A DNA stretch of 64,000 bases from Apium graveolens (lineage: Eukaryota > Streptophyta > Magnoliopsida > Apiales > Apiaceae). Below are positions 22,301-34,779 of this stretch, piece after piece. Under the pieces are notes generated by a model. It made no database searches. It saw only the letters and a program-made list of their open reading frames with translations, and had not been told where the DNA came from. Position 1 is the first letter of the stretch. Each line of letters begins with the position of its first letter. The stretch spans positions 141,291,135 to 141,355,134 of the forward strand of contig NC_133650.1 of the NCBI RefSeq assembly GCF_009905375.1, read 5' to 3'. The position numbers were made by a program, and so were the translations under genes.

Positions 22301-24343
22301 ACAGGCTACCTGCTGCAGAAAAGCAGAATGCTGAGCTCCTATAACACAAGAATCTATAGGTAGCTGCAGAGGGAAGTGTAAGGGACGGAATTAGAATTTT
22401 CAAAAATGTCAGTTGACCGGATTCAATACGCAAGCATTTTTAAGACAATAACAATCACACAACTATGCAACAACTAACTGTAATAATATGACTAACTACT
22501 TTTGAACTACTCATTACAAAGCATTTACATGGATTGCAAGGTAAAGTAAAAAATTATGTGGTCAAATGCACAACTCAACCCCCTCCCCTTTTTCTGCTTT
22601 TCTTAATGCACTAGCTAGGGTGAGGCAAACAGTTCAATCTATTTGTTACCCAGCTAATACGAATTACTCCCCAAGTCTCAACTATCTCATCACATTTCCA
22701 TTTTCAACTGCTACAAACTTCAACAACAATGTTTTTTTACTTGGAAATCTAATAAAATTTCTAGTTATATATGGTTAATAGCTTAAATGGATTTCTGTAC
22801 TTGGTAATAAAGTGAGGGAGTACTATCTTATAAACACAGACGAGTGACGACGCTTTCACCATTAAGTCCTTGACCAACTAAAGCCAGCCTTCAAAAGCAC
22901 AACGCAGTTTCGTGTGCGCATGAAAGATAACACGGCGCAAGTACTTTTAGATGAAGTGATTCAATATTGTCCATGAACCTCAAATTCTGACGAGCAGTTG
23001 GGCTGGCTATGATATAATAGTATGGTTGTAGAAAAGCAGGCGTCAATTCGACAAGAAAGACATGGCCATAAAAAGTACCAAGAATATGGTTGTGATTTTA
23101 TTTTCATAAAAAAAATTGAAGAGGGAGGGGGAGAGAGGAAGATGCTGCTATATTAAGCAAAAAAACTGGTTAGGAAGATAGACAATTCAGGGAACTATGA
23201 TTTTTGAGCAAAAAATCAACGATCTTGTTACTGAAAAAATATGAAGATCTAGTCTATATGTTGTTTGAAGTAAAAAAAAAACTTTTTAATAGTCTATAAC
23301 ACAGTACCATTGAGCGTTGTGCTGAGAATATTGAATTCATGACTGCAACATATCTGCGAAGAGCAACATTATTTGTGGTAAAAGCCTGTGAAGAAGACAG
23401 TATTGTTTCTTCATATACCATAACAAAAAAATAAAAATTAACAATACGTACTGTCCAGGTCCATCTGGAGATCCATGCAAGCATAGTATCTGCCACATTT
23501 TAGAAGAAACTTTGTCATGGGATTCCTTGAATAGAATATGAATGTTCAACAAAATGCCTAAAGGGAAAACACCTTGAATTTGATCCACACTCTTACAATA
23601 TTTGAAAACATAAAATAACAATTACCCGAGGCTGTGGATGAAGTGTACCAGATCGAAATACCCGTTGAATATCTATTTGTTTCAAAGTTAAGACCGAATA
23701 CAGAACATATTTGTAACAACAATATAATCAGTCTTCTATTATACACAGACTTGGACAAAGGATACAACAAAGAGCCAATGAAAGAGACCCTGAAAGCAAC
23801 GAAGACTTGATTCCATCAACTGAATCTTCAGCACTTAATTCTTCATCTTTAAGAACAAAGTCCTCTAACTTCTGCAACAAAGTCTCAGCTCTCTTATTAG
23901 GAGGTGCCAACGAAGAATCATATATATGACCACAGGAATTGATGCCAGTAGCAATTACAACAACTTGGTTAAGCTGGTTGAGCAAGAGTATCGAGTTCAA
24001 AAATGCTATTAGCTGCAAAAATAGGTCAACTGATTATTATTATTCATGAAGGTGGTGAAATTATAAGGGGATCTGAAAGAGGAATGTGATACAGAGATGG
24101 AAAATACATGAGAAAGGAATTTGGAGTATGGAAGGCCTTGGTTACTTGTGCTCCAAAAGTATGGATTAGTGTCAATTAACACCACCAAAAGACTGACATC
24201 ATCTGTGAGAACAAGGACATAATCACAAACATTAAGTGATTTTCAGTATTACCAAAATGTTAGTAAACAAACGAAAAATGTATTTGTGAAAAAGACATGT
24301 GGAGAGAGTAACCTGTGTAAAGCTTTTTTGAAACTGGAGTCAT
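19339..24343 (-). CDS. TFB4: TFIIH core subunit TFB4 (p34/GTF2H3 homologue), 290 aa, 11 exons
   Basis: TFB4 is a structural subunit of the TFIIH core, acting in nuclear transcription initiation and nucleotide excision repair; the family binds the p44 (SSL1) subunit. Exons on the - strand: 24343-24313, 24202-24108, 24012-23766, 23672-23626, 23489-23452, 23353-23308, 22363-22310, 22220-22152, 21738-21662, 20500-20405, 19411-19339. Every intron is GT-AG and every phase joins, giving 873 nt with no internal stop. Start is [10 protein letters not shown]. Residues ~11-225 form the von Willebrand A-like fold ([67 protein letters not shown]). Residues 236-266 form the C-terminal zinc-binding module with cysteines 236, 238, 249, 252, 257, 263 and 266. 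The tail ends KRKAVDT. Length is close to other TFB4 proteins as I recall them. Intron 9 carries a hAT-like element. Confidence 0.95.
20683..21591. mobile_element. hAT-like non-autonomous element in TFB4 intron 9
   Basis: Ends TAGACCTGGCAATTCGTG and, reversed, TAGAGCCGGCAATTTC. Flanked by AATACATC (20675-20682) and AATATATC (21592-21599), an 8-bp target duplication with one mismatch. Subterminal CGTGTCGTGT and ACGAAACGAAAC repeats lie at both ends. The termini match the element at 18455 (TAGAGCTGGC/TAGACCTGGC), so the two share a superfamily and probably a transposase. It fills 909 of the 1161 bp of the intron and leaves both splice sites untouched. Confidence 0.85.
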
Positions 24344-25559
24344 GATTGCAAACAATTAATGCGCGATTGTTGTATTACCTACAAATACCTGGTGATGTTA
24401 CTAGAGAAATTCAGGCAGGATTTGTATAATCCGAAAAGCACCTTAAAACACTACTCTGAATAAGCAAGAATGCAAGAGGCTTTTTCCGTCCAAGAAATTT
24501 AAAAATTGAAAGGTTGCTATGAGATCTAATACAATGCACATAATCCTTCTCCCTACTGATATAAGAACAAAGAAAAATGATGCCAATAATTAAGTTGCAC
24601 CTTAAAAGTGATCTTTAACTGAATGCACCCATCATAATAACTAGTGATAAACAATTTTTGTGAGTAGGTAGGTTAAATTTATAGAGGTAAGTAAAAAAAT
24701 ATTTGAGGAGAAACTTAACGTACATCACAGTGGAGAATACTTTAGGTTGTGCCTGACAGACGTCATGTCCCAATAAATTCGAAAATATGATGCTTGGCTT
24801 GTTTGAGAAAGTAATGGTTAATACGAAGAAATCTAGATTGCTCAAGCTGAAATATAATCATCAGGAAGAAATGCAATTCCATCTTACATTGTAAACTAAG
24901 AACATAATGTAATTTTGTTTCTAAATTAGTTCAATTACTTGTTTTACATATGCCACTTTCAATGTATCAGGGGGATGACTAAATCCGAAAATTTTCCTAG
25001 TAATTGTACTAAGTAAGTTTTTTCAGCTGACTATTATATTGTACATAATTCTAGTCTACCAAGCAACAAATAATTATACTTAAAGGGTTAGATTTTACAT
25101 GACAAAGAAACCAGAAATTAACATTATTACCCAATTGAATTTATATTATTTGGGAACTAGAATAATACTGTATGATTTATCTTTAATTTTCATGTTCTGC
25201 ATACATCATCAAGTAGTTAAGATATGGTGTAGGGTGAGTGACATACAAACGTGTTGAACTAACAAGTGCCGATGAGAAAAGTTCTCTCAGGCGACTTTAA
25301 TCAAACACATAATATCATTGATTAGAAACTGGCTAAAAACACGTACAAGAAATAAGTGCTACATTGTTTTCAGACATACTAAGCTAATCTCAAAACACAA
25401 AATATATAAATTTCATAAAAATTAAACACTAACAAACGAGGGTGTGTTGGTGGATGTACGTGCGAAGTAGAGCAAGGAGGAGCAGAAATTACCCAAATCA
25501 GAGGGGTTTGTAAACAAGATACGGTATGTGGAATTTAGGAGCAGATCAATTACTAATAA
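24344..25559 (-). promoter_or_regulatory. TFB4 upstream region
   Basis: No other gene is visible. The - strand stretch 25520-25430 (TACAAACCCCTCTGATTTGG, TTGCTCTACTTCGCACGTAC) is less AT-rich than its surroundings and could be a first untranslated exon; CTGATTTGGGTAATTTC offers a possible splice donor. This is inference only. Confidence 0.3.
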
Positions 25560-27293
25560 TCTATTATATCTATTATCAATTATATATATAAATATAAATA
25601 TATAATAGAGCAATTAGGGATTAAGTAAAATAATTTATTTCAAATTACTAATTTACCCCTCAATAATAAATATAAGTAATTGTCAAATTTAATACCAAAT
25701 ATTAATTACACTTAGGTTATTATTACTCCTTATCAATAAATATAAATAATATATTTAATAATATATATTAATTACACCTAACTCATTAGTATTAATAATT
25801 TTATATATGTTACAATTTATAATTGAATATTAACAACCTATAATTAGATATCTAAAATTTAATAAATTTGCATGTATATATACTAAATTCTTATTTTTTT
25901 GAAGAATTTATATAAAATAAATTTATTTTCAGTAAATAAATTTAATATGTTAGCTAATCTGAAAATGAAAATATATTAGTGTATCAAGTATTAAACCCAA
26001 GAAATATAATAGATATTCTCTTTGTATACGAATAAAATAGTAGGTTATAAGGGGGTTTATAATAAAGTTGAGATTCTTAGTATATGGTCAAATCGAATAT
26101 AAACTAAGACATACTGGTTTTAAGATTTTGAATACATATAATAAAATATTAAAATATCAAGTTCATTACGGTTACATTAATATTTTATAATAATAAGGTG
26201 AATCATTTTTATTACATTAACCAATTTAAAGTTTTTTCTGAGATATAAGTAAAAGAGTTATAAGATTACTGCAGTGTTATAGAAATCGACAATTTCGCCG
26301 ATAAATTGCTAGAAGGCAACCAAACAATATTATAGAGCAAAATCGGAGCATACAACATTTTTGTCATTTTTAATCAAAATCGGCAATTTTCCGGTCAAAA
26401 TTTGCCGAATCAAACACACGATTTGAGGTTATGAAAAGAAGAAAATGAAGAAAGAATATACTCAGCATCGAGTTAGTGAAAAATGACGATTTTAAATGAA
26501 GAAATCAGACGGCTGCCGAATAGATACTGAAAAGATAAGGGAAGAAGAAGAGAGATGCGTAAAGATGGTTAAGACTCTTATTATTTTAATAAATAATGCA
26601 CACGAAATAATGTTATAACTTAGTATGAATGTACAAATGCAATTTTACACATATCAAATATAATTATTTTACTTATATATTTTAAAAATAATATAAAAAT
26701 ATGTTCGACATTATTTCGATTTAGCATTTCGATAAATTCTCGATTTTTTACGGTAGTTCAACCGATGTAGTCCATTTTTCAATTTCCATAACCATTGATT
26801 ACTGACCTATCTATTAATATATTTATCATAAAAAATGATGTATATTGAAAAATATATTTATATTATCAATTGTACAATATTATATTTAATATGTCGGCTT
26901 TCATATCCAATCATTACATTTTCTAATATGGAAAGTAAGAATTACCTCATATTTATTGTATTTTGTATCACTAATTGTACCATGTAAACATATATAGTAA
27001 CTCTTTAAATAACTTCCCAATATTTCATTCGTTGTAATTATTTTCATGAGATATGTGTGCTGTCATTTGTATAATATTTTGATCGTATATTTCGATTTCA
27101 TTACCGCATATTCAATTCATTTTGAGAAAAAACACGTTAAGTACGACATCGATTTCAATTCCATAAAGAGAGATATTTAGTTAATCGATCCATCATGAAA
27201 AATCATGAATATATCGTCGATAATTACAATCAAAATAACATCAATTCACGTATTAGAGAACATGTCCGTGCATTAAACGGGCTATAGAGCTAG
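25560..27293 (+). mobile_element. Possible non-autonomous Helitron
   Basis: The right end is a plausible Helitron terminus: a short stem (CCGT...ACGG in GTCCGTGCATTAAACGGGC, ~27264-27282) is followed after several bases by CTAG (27290-27293) and then T. The left end is set at TCTATTATATCTATTATC after an A, which resembles the Helitron 5' consensus and the start of the larger Helitron at 42280. The interior is AT-rich without coding. Helitrons make no target duplication, so the pairing of ends rests on similarity alone. Confidence 0.4.
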
Positions 27294-28989
27294 TAAGTAT
27301 ATAATATATTAATTAATTTATCCAAACCCCCCGAATGTAACGGGATGCTACTCACGGTCACAGAATGGGTCAGGAGGTTATACACAGTTGTTAGAAAAAG
27401 TTACCCAATTATTTATACTAGTACGTAGCACCGACGATTTTTTTTTATAATATATTTTTTAATGTATTTATGTAAAATAATTTTTATTAGTTTTAACCAT
27501 TTTTATGAAAATGAATTAATAAACTCATCTAAAAAGTAAACATAAAAAGTAAACAAAAATTAGACATTGCATGACACTAAAAATTTTAAAATTGAAATAT
27601 CACTTATTTTAATACAGCTATTTTTAGAAGATAAATTATTGAAATCATTAAATGATTATATGAAACAAATTTTAGACAATGAATTACATTAAAAAATTGG
27701 AAAACTAATGCTCATATACAAATTTGGGTTTCATGTTCTAAAAAATGAGTTAATTTAATATTTCAAACAATAAGATTAAAATGCTACAACTTAGGTAAAT
27801 TGTATAATATATATCTTCGAACACAATATTTTTGTACTATTTTTCTTTTACGTAGTTTCGTCGCCTAAAGTTAAACATGATAGAGCAACATAAAGTTAGT
27901 GGTGACAGAGAAAATAGAAAGATACACACTAACATTTTCCAAAGACTGATTTTGAGTTTTATTAATCGTCACTGTAAAAAACTAGGGACCTTACCCGCGC
28001 ACTACACGTGCTAGCCAAAAAATTCCTGATTTTTATATTTATTACGTTTAGCACTAAATAAATTAATTTTTCATTTCTTTTTATGATTTGACTATTTATT
28101 TTACGGTGAAAGTCTTGAATTCGAGTTTAACAAAAAGTCTCTCAAAGAATATTATCACGAATAGTTGTGATATGATGTTAGTTATATTTTTTTTTTGCAA
28201 ATATATAATAGAAAAACAAATTACACAATATCATAAATTAATTATCGTGGGTTGTACATTAAATTATTAAAAAAAGTATAAATCCTAAATCGTGTCCAAA
28301 ATTGAAATACAATCGACAAATCTCCTCTTTTTAATCAGGCTTGCACACTAGTTTCAGTGATCATATTGTGTTCATAGTATAAAATATTATGTGTATTAAG
28401 TTAAAATTTAAATATCAAAATGAACCAGTCTAGATTAGAATTGAAAATTGGGGATTGAGCTTGAGTTAAAAGTATATCTAGTATCAATGTTACATTCATG
28501 CTTTTGAGCAATCCATGGAATAGTTATACACACAACAAACATGTTGAAATCCAAACCCCAATGTCTGTATTGTGACATAGGTGTTTGATAAATCTTATTT
28601 GGAAGAAAAAGTTTTAAGTGCTACATGTCGTGGAGGTACATATCATGGAGGTACATATTACTTTTTGTTAATTTTCATGAAAAACGTTTACCAATGAGAC
28701 TATAACAACCGAGTACAATCTAACAAAGTTCAATGATTTTGTAGCGGGGATTTGGAGAAGAACAAAACAGAAAATGGGCAAGAGGAATATGTAAACGACA
28801 GATTTTGCATTTGAAATACTAATGTATATTTGAAGTATAAAAATATGTATCTTTAATAAAAAAAAGATGAATTAAAGAAGAATGTGAAATTTGTGGTGCA
28901 CAATTTCGGTCATAACATTTTATAAAAATTAAGATCATGTTAATTTTTTGCTTTAATTTCTTTCTCATAAATTTTGAAATTTGACTAAA
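27294..28989. other. AT-rich intergenic sequence
   Basis: No gene seen. ACTAGGGACCTTACCCGCGC at 27981-28000 could be the 3' end of a - strand Helitron (reversed: a GCACGTGTAGTGCGCGGG stem, TAAGGTCC, then CTAG at 27985-27982). A 60-codon frame at 28088 has no recognisable content. Sequence at 28840-28990 is partly repeated at 29910-30060. Confidence 0.4.
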
Positions 28990-30190
28990 ATCAAAATAAG
29001 ATATTTACTGAAATTTACTCAGCGACGTCTTCGACGACGCCTCGTAATTTGCAACTAAAAATTAATACTATAGGATATATAATAATTTTGAAATTGAAAT
29101 AAATTAATATAAGATATTTATTGATAATTTCTCTGCGTCGTCGGTCGATGCCTTTTATTCTGCAACTAAAAAGGTATAAAAGAGGAATGACAATAATTTA
29201 GAAATTAAAATGAAAAAATAAGATATTAATTGACTATTTCTCGGTTTTGTTTTCAAAAATGCCACGTATTATATAACTAAAAAGTATAATAGAGGATATA
29301 CATACCTTTAAAATTGAAATAAATTTAAAATAAGATATTTATTGATAGTTTCTCGGTGTCGTCTTCGATGACGCCTCGTATTCTGCACCCAAAAAGGTAT
29401 AAAATAAGTTATACAATAATTTTGAAATTAGAATAAAATCAAAATAAGATATTAATTGAATATTTATCGGCTTCAGATTCGACGACGCCTCGTATTCTAT
29501 AACTAAAAAGTATAATAGAGTATATATTATAATTTGAAATTAAAATAAAATCAAAACAAGATATTTATTGACAGTTTCTTGGCGTCGTCAATGACGACAC
29601 TTCATATTCTCCAACTAAAAAGGTATAAAAGATGATATACAATAACCTTGAAATTGGAATAAAATTAAAATAAATTATTAATTGACAGTTTCTAGCTTTC
29701 ATTTTTGACGACGCCTCATATTCTATAAATCAAAAGTATATTAAGGATATACAATAAGTAAAATTAGAATAAAATCCAAATAATATATTTTATTGATAGT
29801 ATATGAGCATCGTCTTCGATGACGCCTCGTGTTCTGTAACTAAATATATATGACAACGGATACAATAATTTTTAAAAAAATGTATGCATGGTTTTGATAT
29901 ACAATATAAGTATGAAAGTATGAATATTTATTAAAAAGGTGTATATGAATTTAAAAATAATGCGAAGTTAATGGTACACTGTTTCTATTATTATATATTA
30001 TAAAAATATGATCAGATCAAATTTTTACTTATATTTTTTTCTCAAATTTTTTGAAATTGGAATAAAATTAAAATAAGATTTTTATTGACTGTTTATCGAC
30101 GTCGTCGAAGACAACACCTCGTGTTATACAAGTAAAAAGGTATAGTAGAACATATACAATAAATTTTAAATTGGAACAAAGTCAAAATAA
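28990..30190. repeat. Tandem array of ~113-bp units with GC-rich dyads
   Basis: Nine diverged units. The GC-rich core (consensus near GGCGTCGTCTTCGACGACGCC) occurs near 29022, 29133, 29248, 29354, 29469, 29580, 29694, 29807 and 30098. Spacing is 106-115 bp except before the last, where ~180 bp intervenes. Each core is followed by TCGTATTCTGCAACTAAAAA, then GGTATAAAAGAGGATATAC, then a TTGAAATTGAAATAAAAT stretch. The core is nearly a perfect inverted repeat (GGCGTCGTC/GACGACGCC). No protein is encoded. Confidence 0.9.
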
Positions 30191-30566
30191 AATATTTATT
30201 AGCAATTAAAATTTCAAACCAACAAATTTATGTATTAAAATTATCAATTTAAGTTAAATATGAAAAGCAAAAATGTTAAAAAAAATCGTGACATAATAAA
30301 TTAGATACAAAATCAGCACACACATTTTAAGCAATCATATTGGAAGTAGATTCAAGTAAAATATGCAACATTATTAAATGATCTAACACCTATTATGGTT
30401 GATATACCAGAGTATTATACTATCCCACAAACTTTTATTGGCTATCAGATTATTCTACGTGACTATGTATTTCTCTTCGGTGCAAACATCATTTAAAAAG
30501 TTGAAATACATATAATATCAGTAAAAAGCCCGATATTATAATGTGACGGAGTCACAAAACTCATAC

Positions 30567-31162
30567 TGTTAGATATACTTGATAATGTCATGACTAATAT
30601 GATTTGTGTTTAGTTTTCAGATCTTACTTAACAGGACAAATCAGTACTTAACTGGAAATCAACATTTATACTGAAGTCAGAACTTAAAGTTGTCAGAACT
30701 TAAGTTATCAGGAGATATTTATCAGAAGATAATATCAGGACTTAAGGAGACTTTCAGATAAGGAAGGCGGCTGATTGTAAGGAAAGAAGATCAAGATAAA
30801 CGCAAGAAGAGATATGCATGAAGAAGAAATTCTATGAAGAATAGAATACTTGGAAGTAAAGATAACTAGTTGATATAATTTAGGATACAAAATCATATTC
30901 GATATCAATTAGCGATTATCTTGTAACTGTGTAGTATATAAACACAGACATAGGGTTTACACTATATGTGTTATCATAATCGAAGTTATTATTTATTGTA
31001 ATCCTAGCAGCTCTCGTGATAATTTGTTCATCACTGAGAGAGGACAGTTCCATATTGTAACATAGTTTAATAAAGCTTATTTTCTGTTACTTGTGTTCTT
31101 TAATTCGATTTGATTGTGATAAACACTGTATTCAACCCCCTTCTACAGTGTGTGACCTAACA
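30567..31162 (+). repeat. Copia 5' LTR, 596 bp
   Basis: TGTTAG...CCTAACA. Contains AGTATATAAACACAG near 30932 as a likely TATA region and AATAAAGC near 31070 as a likely polyadenylation signal. It ends with the ATTCAACCCCCTTCTAC block common in plant copia LTRs. Confidence 0.95.
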
Positions 31163-31164
31163 AG

Positions 31165-31176
31165 TGGTATTAACAC
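31165..31176 (+). other. Primer-binding site, altered
   Basis: TGGTATTAACAC lies two bases after the LTR. The usual plant form is TGGTATCAGAGC; only TGGTAT and scattered bases agree, so priming would be weak or use another tRNA. Confidence 0.6.
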
Positions 31177-31189
31177 ACAAACAGTTTAA

Positions 31190-33426
31190 GATCCGAAAAC
31201 AATCATTTCTGAAGAAGAACAAACTCTAACTAAGCCCACCAAAACTGAAGAACCTCCAAAGACTCAAATCCATAGTCGATATGAGACTATTAGAGTTCCC
31301 ATACTGAAACCATCTGAATATTCCATATGGAAGGTGAGGATGTCTATGAATCTGGAAGCTACTGATCCAGAATACCTTGACAGAATTAATGAAGGACCAC
31401 ACAAGCCAACCAAACTCTCTGTTGTAGTTGCAGGTGAACCAGCAAAGTCTGTACCAAAGGAGAAGAGTGATTATACTGCTGAAGATATCTCATCAATTGC
31501 TAAGGATGCTAAGGTACGACACTTGCTGTATAGTGCTATTGATAATGTAATGTCAAACATGGTAATCAACTGCAAGAATGCAAAGGAGATATGGGATGCT
31601 TTGGAGACAAGATGCCAGGGAACCGAATCAATTAAGAAGAACAGGAAGACTATACTCACTCAAGAGTATAACAATTTGACTCAAAGCCTGATGAGTCATT
31701 AACTGGTTTATATGACAGATTTGTCAAACTCTTGAATGATTTGTCACTAGTTGACAAGGAATATGATCTTGAGGATTCAAATCTTAAATTCCTGTTAGCA
31801 CTTCCTGAAAGTTGGGATTTGAAGGCCACCACTATAAGAGACAACTATAATCTTGAAGAAACAACTCTTGATGAAATTTATGGGATGCTCAAGACTCATG
31901 AACTTGAGATGGAATAAAGAAACAAGAGAAAAGGACGAAAGTCAAGGACAGTTGCTCTTAAGGCTGAGGAGGAATCCCCCAAAGCAGCTGCCTCAAGGAA
32001 AGGCAAGGGAAAAGCTCTCATCACAAAATCTGATACTGAATCATCAAATTCTGATATTGATGATGACTCTGAAACTGAAAGCTTACCTGAGATGGATCCT
32101 AATGAAGAGATGATGAAGCTGTGTGCTCTTATGGTGAAAAGAATCACAAGGATTGCATACAGAAAATTCAGAAAAGGAAAGAAGTTTTCCAGGAAAGGTG
32201 CAAGTTCTGATAAGAAGAGTTACAGAAAATCTGAAGGCAAATGAGGAAAGTCTAACAGAGGAGATTACACAAATGTCAAATGCTACAACTGTGGTGAGAA
32301 AGGCCACATATCTCCTGATTGCAAGAAAGTGAGGAGTGACAAAGGCAAGGCTCTTATCACAAAGAAGAAAAGCTGGACAGACACTTCAGATTCTGAAAGT
32401 GAGGTGAACTATGCCTTGATGGCAAATGCTGATAGCAGTTCTGATGCTGCTGAGTTAAAGGTACCTCAAACTACTTATGCCTTTCATACTGATGATATTA
32501 ATGAGTTGAGAAGATATCTTAAAACCATGTTCATTAGTTATAGAGATCAAACTTTAACATGTGAAAGATTAACTTCTGAAAATCTTGCTTATAAGAAGAG
32601 GAATGATTATTTAGAAAAAGAGTTAGTCATATTCCATCAAACTCAGAAAGATAGAGATGATGCCTTTTATGTTAGGGATGAAATACTTAAAATAAATGAA
32701 TCTCTAAAAACTGAGTTAGAAAAGGAAAAAGAGATTATCAGGACTTGGACTAACTCTGGCAGAACAACTCAGAATTTGTCAAGTAGTGAAAACTGGAAAG
32801 AAGGCTTAGGTTATGGAGATGATAAGAATGATAAGGGAACTGTAGAAATTGAGCCTGTAGTTGTTAAATAAAAGCCTAAGGTAAATCCTGTTAAGTTTGT
32901 AGCTGTAAAGTCTGATATTGATAAATCAGAAGTTAAAGAGAAATTAACTTCTGACAAACCAAAACAGGGTAAGCCAACTGAAGTTAGCATAGGCTTAATG
33001 ACAAAGAAGCAGCTTAAGCATAAGCTGAAAGATGTTAAGAATGTAAACAAGGTAAATCCACCTAGGAAAAATAGGAATGGAAAAGAAGGTGTGAATAAAA
33101 GTAATAATTATAAGCCTGTTCCTAATGCTCCTAGAAAAACATGTCATAACTGTGGAAATTCTAACCATTTGGCTTCTTTTTGCAGGAAAAATAAGAACAT
33201 AAACTCCCTACCTTCAAAGTCAGGAGTTAAGAGTCAGACTGTTAGATATAGGCCACAAAATCCTTGTTTTTATTATGGTAGTTTATGGCATTCTATTTAT
33301 ACTTGTAAGGAATATCATAGTTTGTACTATGATTATTATCAAATAAAACCTTCTTTAAAGAAAGTTAGCATTGTTCCTTCTAGTGTAAGTTCCAAGCAAG
33401 TCTGGGTCCTTAAAACTAATCATTAG
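31190..33426 (+). pseudogene. gag: Sirevirus-like gag, broken
   Basis: Encodes the capsid/nucleocapsid polyprotein. The N-terminus reads YETIRVPILKPSEYSIWKV, the start of a UBN2-type copia gag. The domain continues in 31334-31702 (HLLYSAIDNVMSNM, AKEIWDALETRCQG), then after a frameshift in 31700-31915 (FVKLLNDLSLVDKEYDLED). A CCHC zinc knuckle CYNCGEKGHISPDC is at 32281-32322. The segment 32329-32871 is a long coiled coil. A second knuckle CHNCGNSNHLASFC is at 33142-33183, and a decayed third (CFYYGSLWHSIYTC) follows near 33264. I see one frameshift and at least three stops (31915, 32242, 32869). It ends at TAG 33424, where Sireviruses usually separate gag from pol. Confidence 0.88.
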
Positions 33427-33438
33427 TAGTCTTTGTGA

Positions 33439-34735
33439 TTGCAGGGCAACAGGAAAAACATCCTAGTTCTGGACAGTGGATGTTCAGGACATATGACTGG
33501 AAATAAAGCCCTGCTATCAGACTTTGTGGAGAAAGTTGGCCCAAGTGTTTCTTATGGAGATGGAAACATGAGAAAAACCTTGGGATATGGCAATATCAAT
33601 ATGGGGAATGTCATCATTGAAAATGTAGCTCTGGTCTCAGGACTTAAACACAATCTGCTGAGTGTGAGTCAAATCTGTGACAGAGGTTATTATGTGGATT
33701 TCTTTGAAGAACACTGTGAATTTGTAAGCAAATCTACAGGAAAAGTTGTTCTGAAAGGATACAGGCATGGTAACATTTATGAAGCCAAGCTTTCAACAAG
33801 GACTGATGGTTCTGTAATCTGTCTGTTAAGTAGAACATCAATTGAAGAAAGATGGAATTGGCACAAGAAACTCTCTCATTTAAATTTCAACAATATAAAT
33901 GAACTAGTCAAGAAAGATCTTGTGAGAGGTTTGCCAAAATCAGTATTTGCTCCTGATGGCCTTTGTGATTCATGTCAGAAGGCAAAACAAAGAAAATCTT
34001 CTTTCAAGAGCAAGACTGAATTATCAATTCTTGAGCCTTATCACCTACTACATGTTGATCTATTTGGTCCAGTGAATGTCATGTCTATTGCAAAGAAGAA
34101 ATATGCTATGGTCATAGTGGATGAGTTCACCAGATACACATGGGTGTATTTCTTGCACACAAAAAGTGAAACTGTATCTATTTTGATTGATCATGTCAAG
34201 CAACTGGATAAATTGGTCAAAGATTCTGTGAAGATCATAAGAAGTGATAATGGCACTGAGTTCAAGAATTTGATCATGGAAGAGTTCTGCAAATACCATG
34301 GAATAAAGCAGGAATTTTCTGCTCCTGGAACTCCACAACAAAATGGAGTTGTTGAAAGAAAGAATAGAACTCTTATTGAAGCTGCACGAACTATGCTTGA
34401 TGAAGCAAAGTTGCCAACCTACTTTTGGGCTGAAGCTGTGCAGACTGCTTGTTTTACTCAGAATGCAACACTCATTAACAAGCATGGAAAACACCATATG
34501 AGATGGTGAAGAAAAAGAAGCCAAATCTGAAGTATTTTCATGTATTTGGATGCAAGTGTTTTGTTCTTAAGACTCATCCTGAACAGCTATCCAAATTTGA
34601 TCTAAAAGCTGATGAAGGAATTTTTGGTGGATATCCACTTTTCACAAAAGCCTTCAGAGTCTACAATCTAAGAAGAAGGGTTGTCATGGAATTTATCAAT
34701 GTCTATTTTGATGATAAGAAACTTACATGACTTGA
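33439..34735 (+). pseudogene. pol: Copia pol: protease and integrase, then truncated
   Basis: Aspartic protease LDSGCSGHMTG at 33469-33501 keeps the DSG motif. Integrase has the zinc-binding region (WHKKLSHLNF, then CDSCQKAKQ near 33960-33990) and the catalytic triad in HVDLFGP, SDNGTEF and NGVVERKNR. A one-base shift near 34495 separates 33439-34509 from the C-terminal part at 34503-34730 (FHVFGCKCFVL, FGGYPLFTKAFRVYN, INVYFDDKK). After LEDFNDHDQLRFEND near 34775 the frame ends. Reverse transcriptase, which should follow, is absent. The integrase residues look intact, but the frame is closed by the shift. Confidence 0.92.
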
Positions 34736-34779
34736 AGATTTCAATGATCATGATCAGCTGAGATTTGAGAATGACTTTT

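Noticed and set aside
23254..23770. Frames of 70-94 codons on the - strand as separate genes
   Set aside because: Each contains a single TFB4 exon read through into its introns; the spliced model explains them.
28990..30190. CRISPR-like array
   Set aside because: Whole ~113-bp units repeat with similar spacers, in a plant genome without cas genes; it is a tandem repeat.
34060..34524. 154-codon - strand frame
   Set aside because: Shadow of the copia integrase coding on the + strand.
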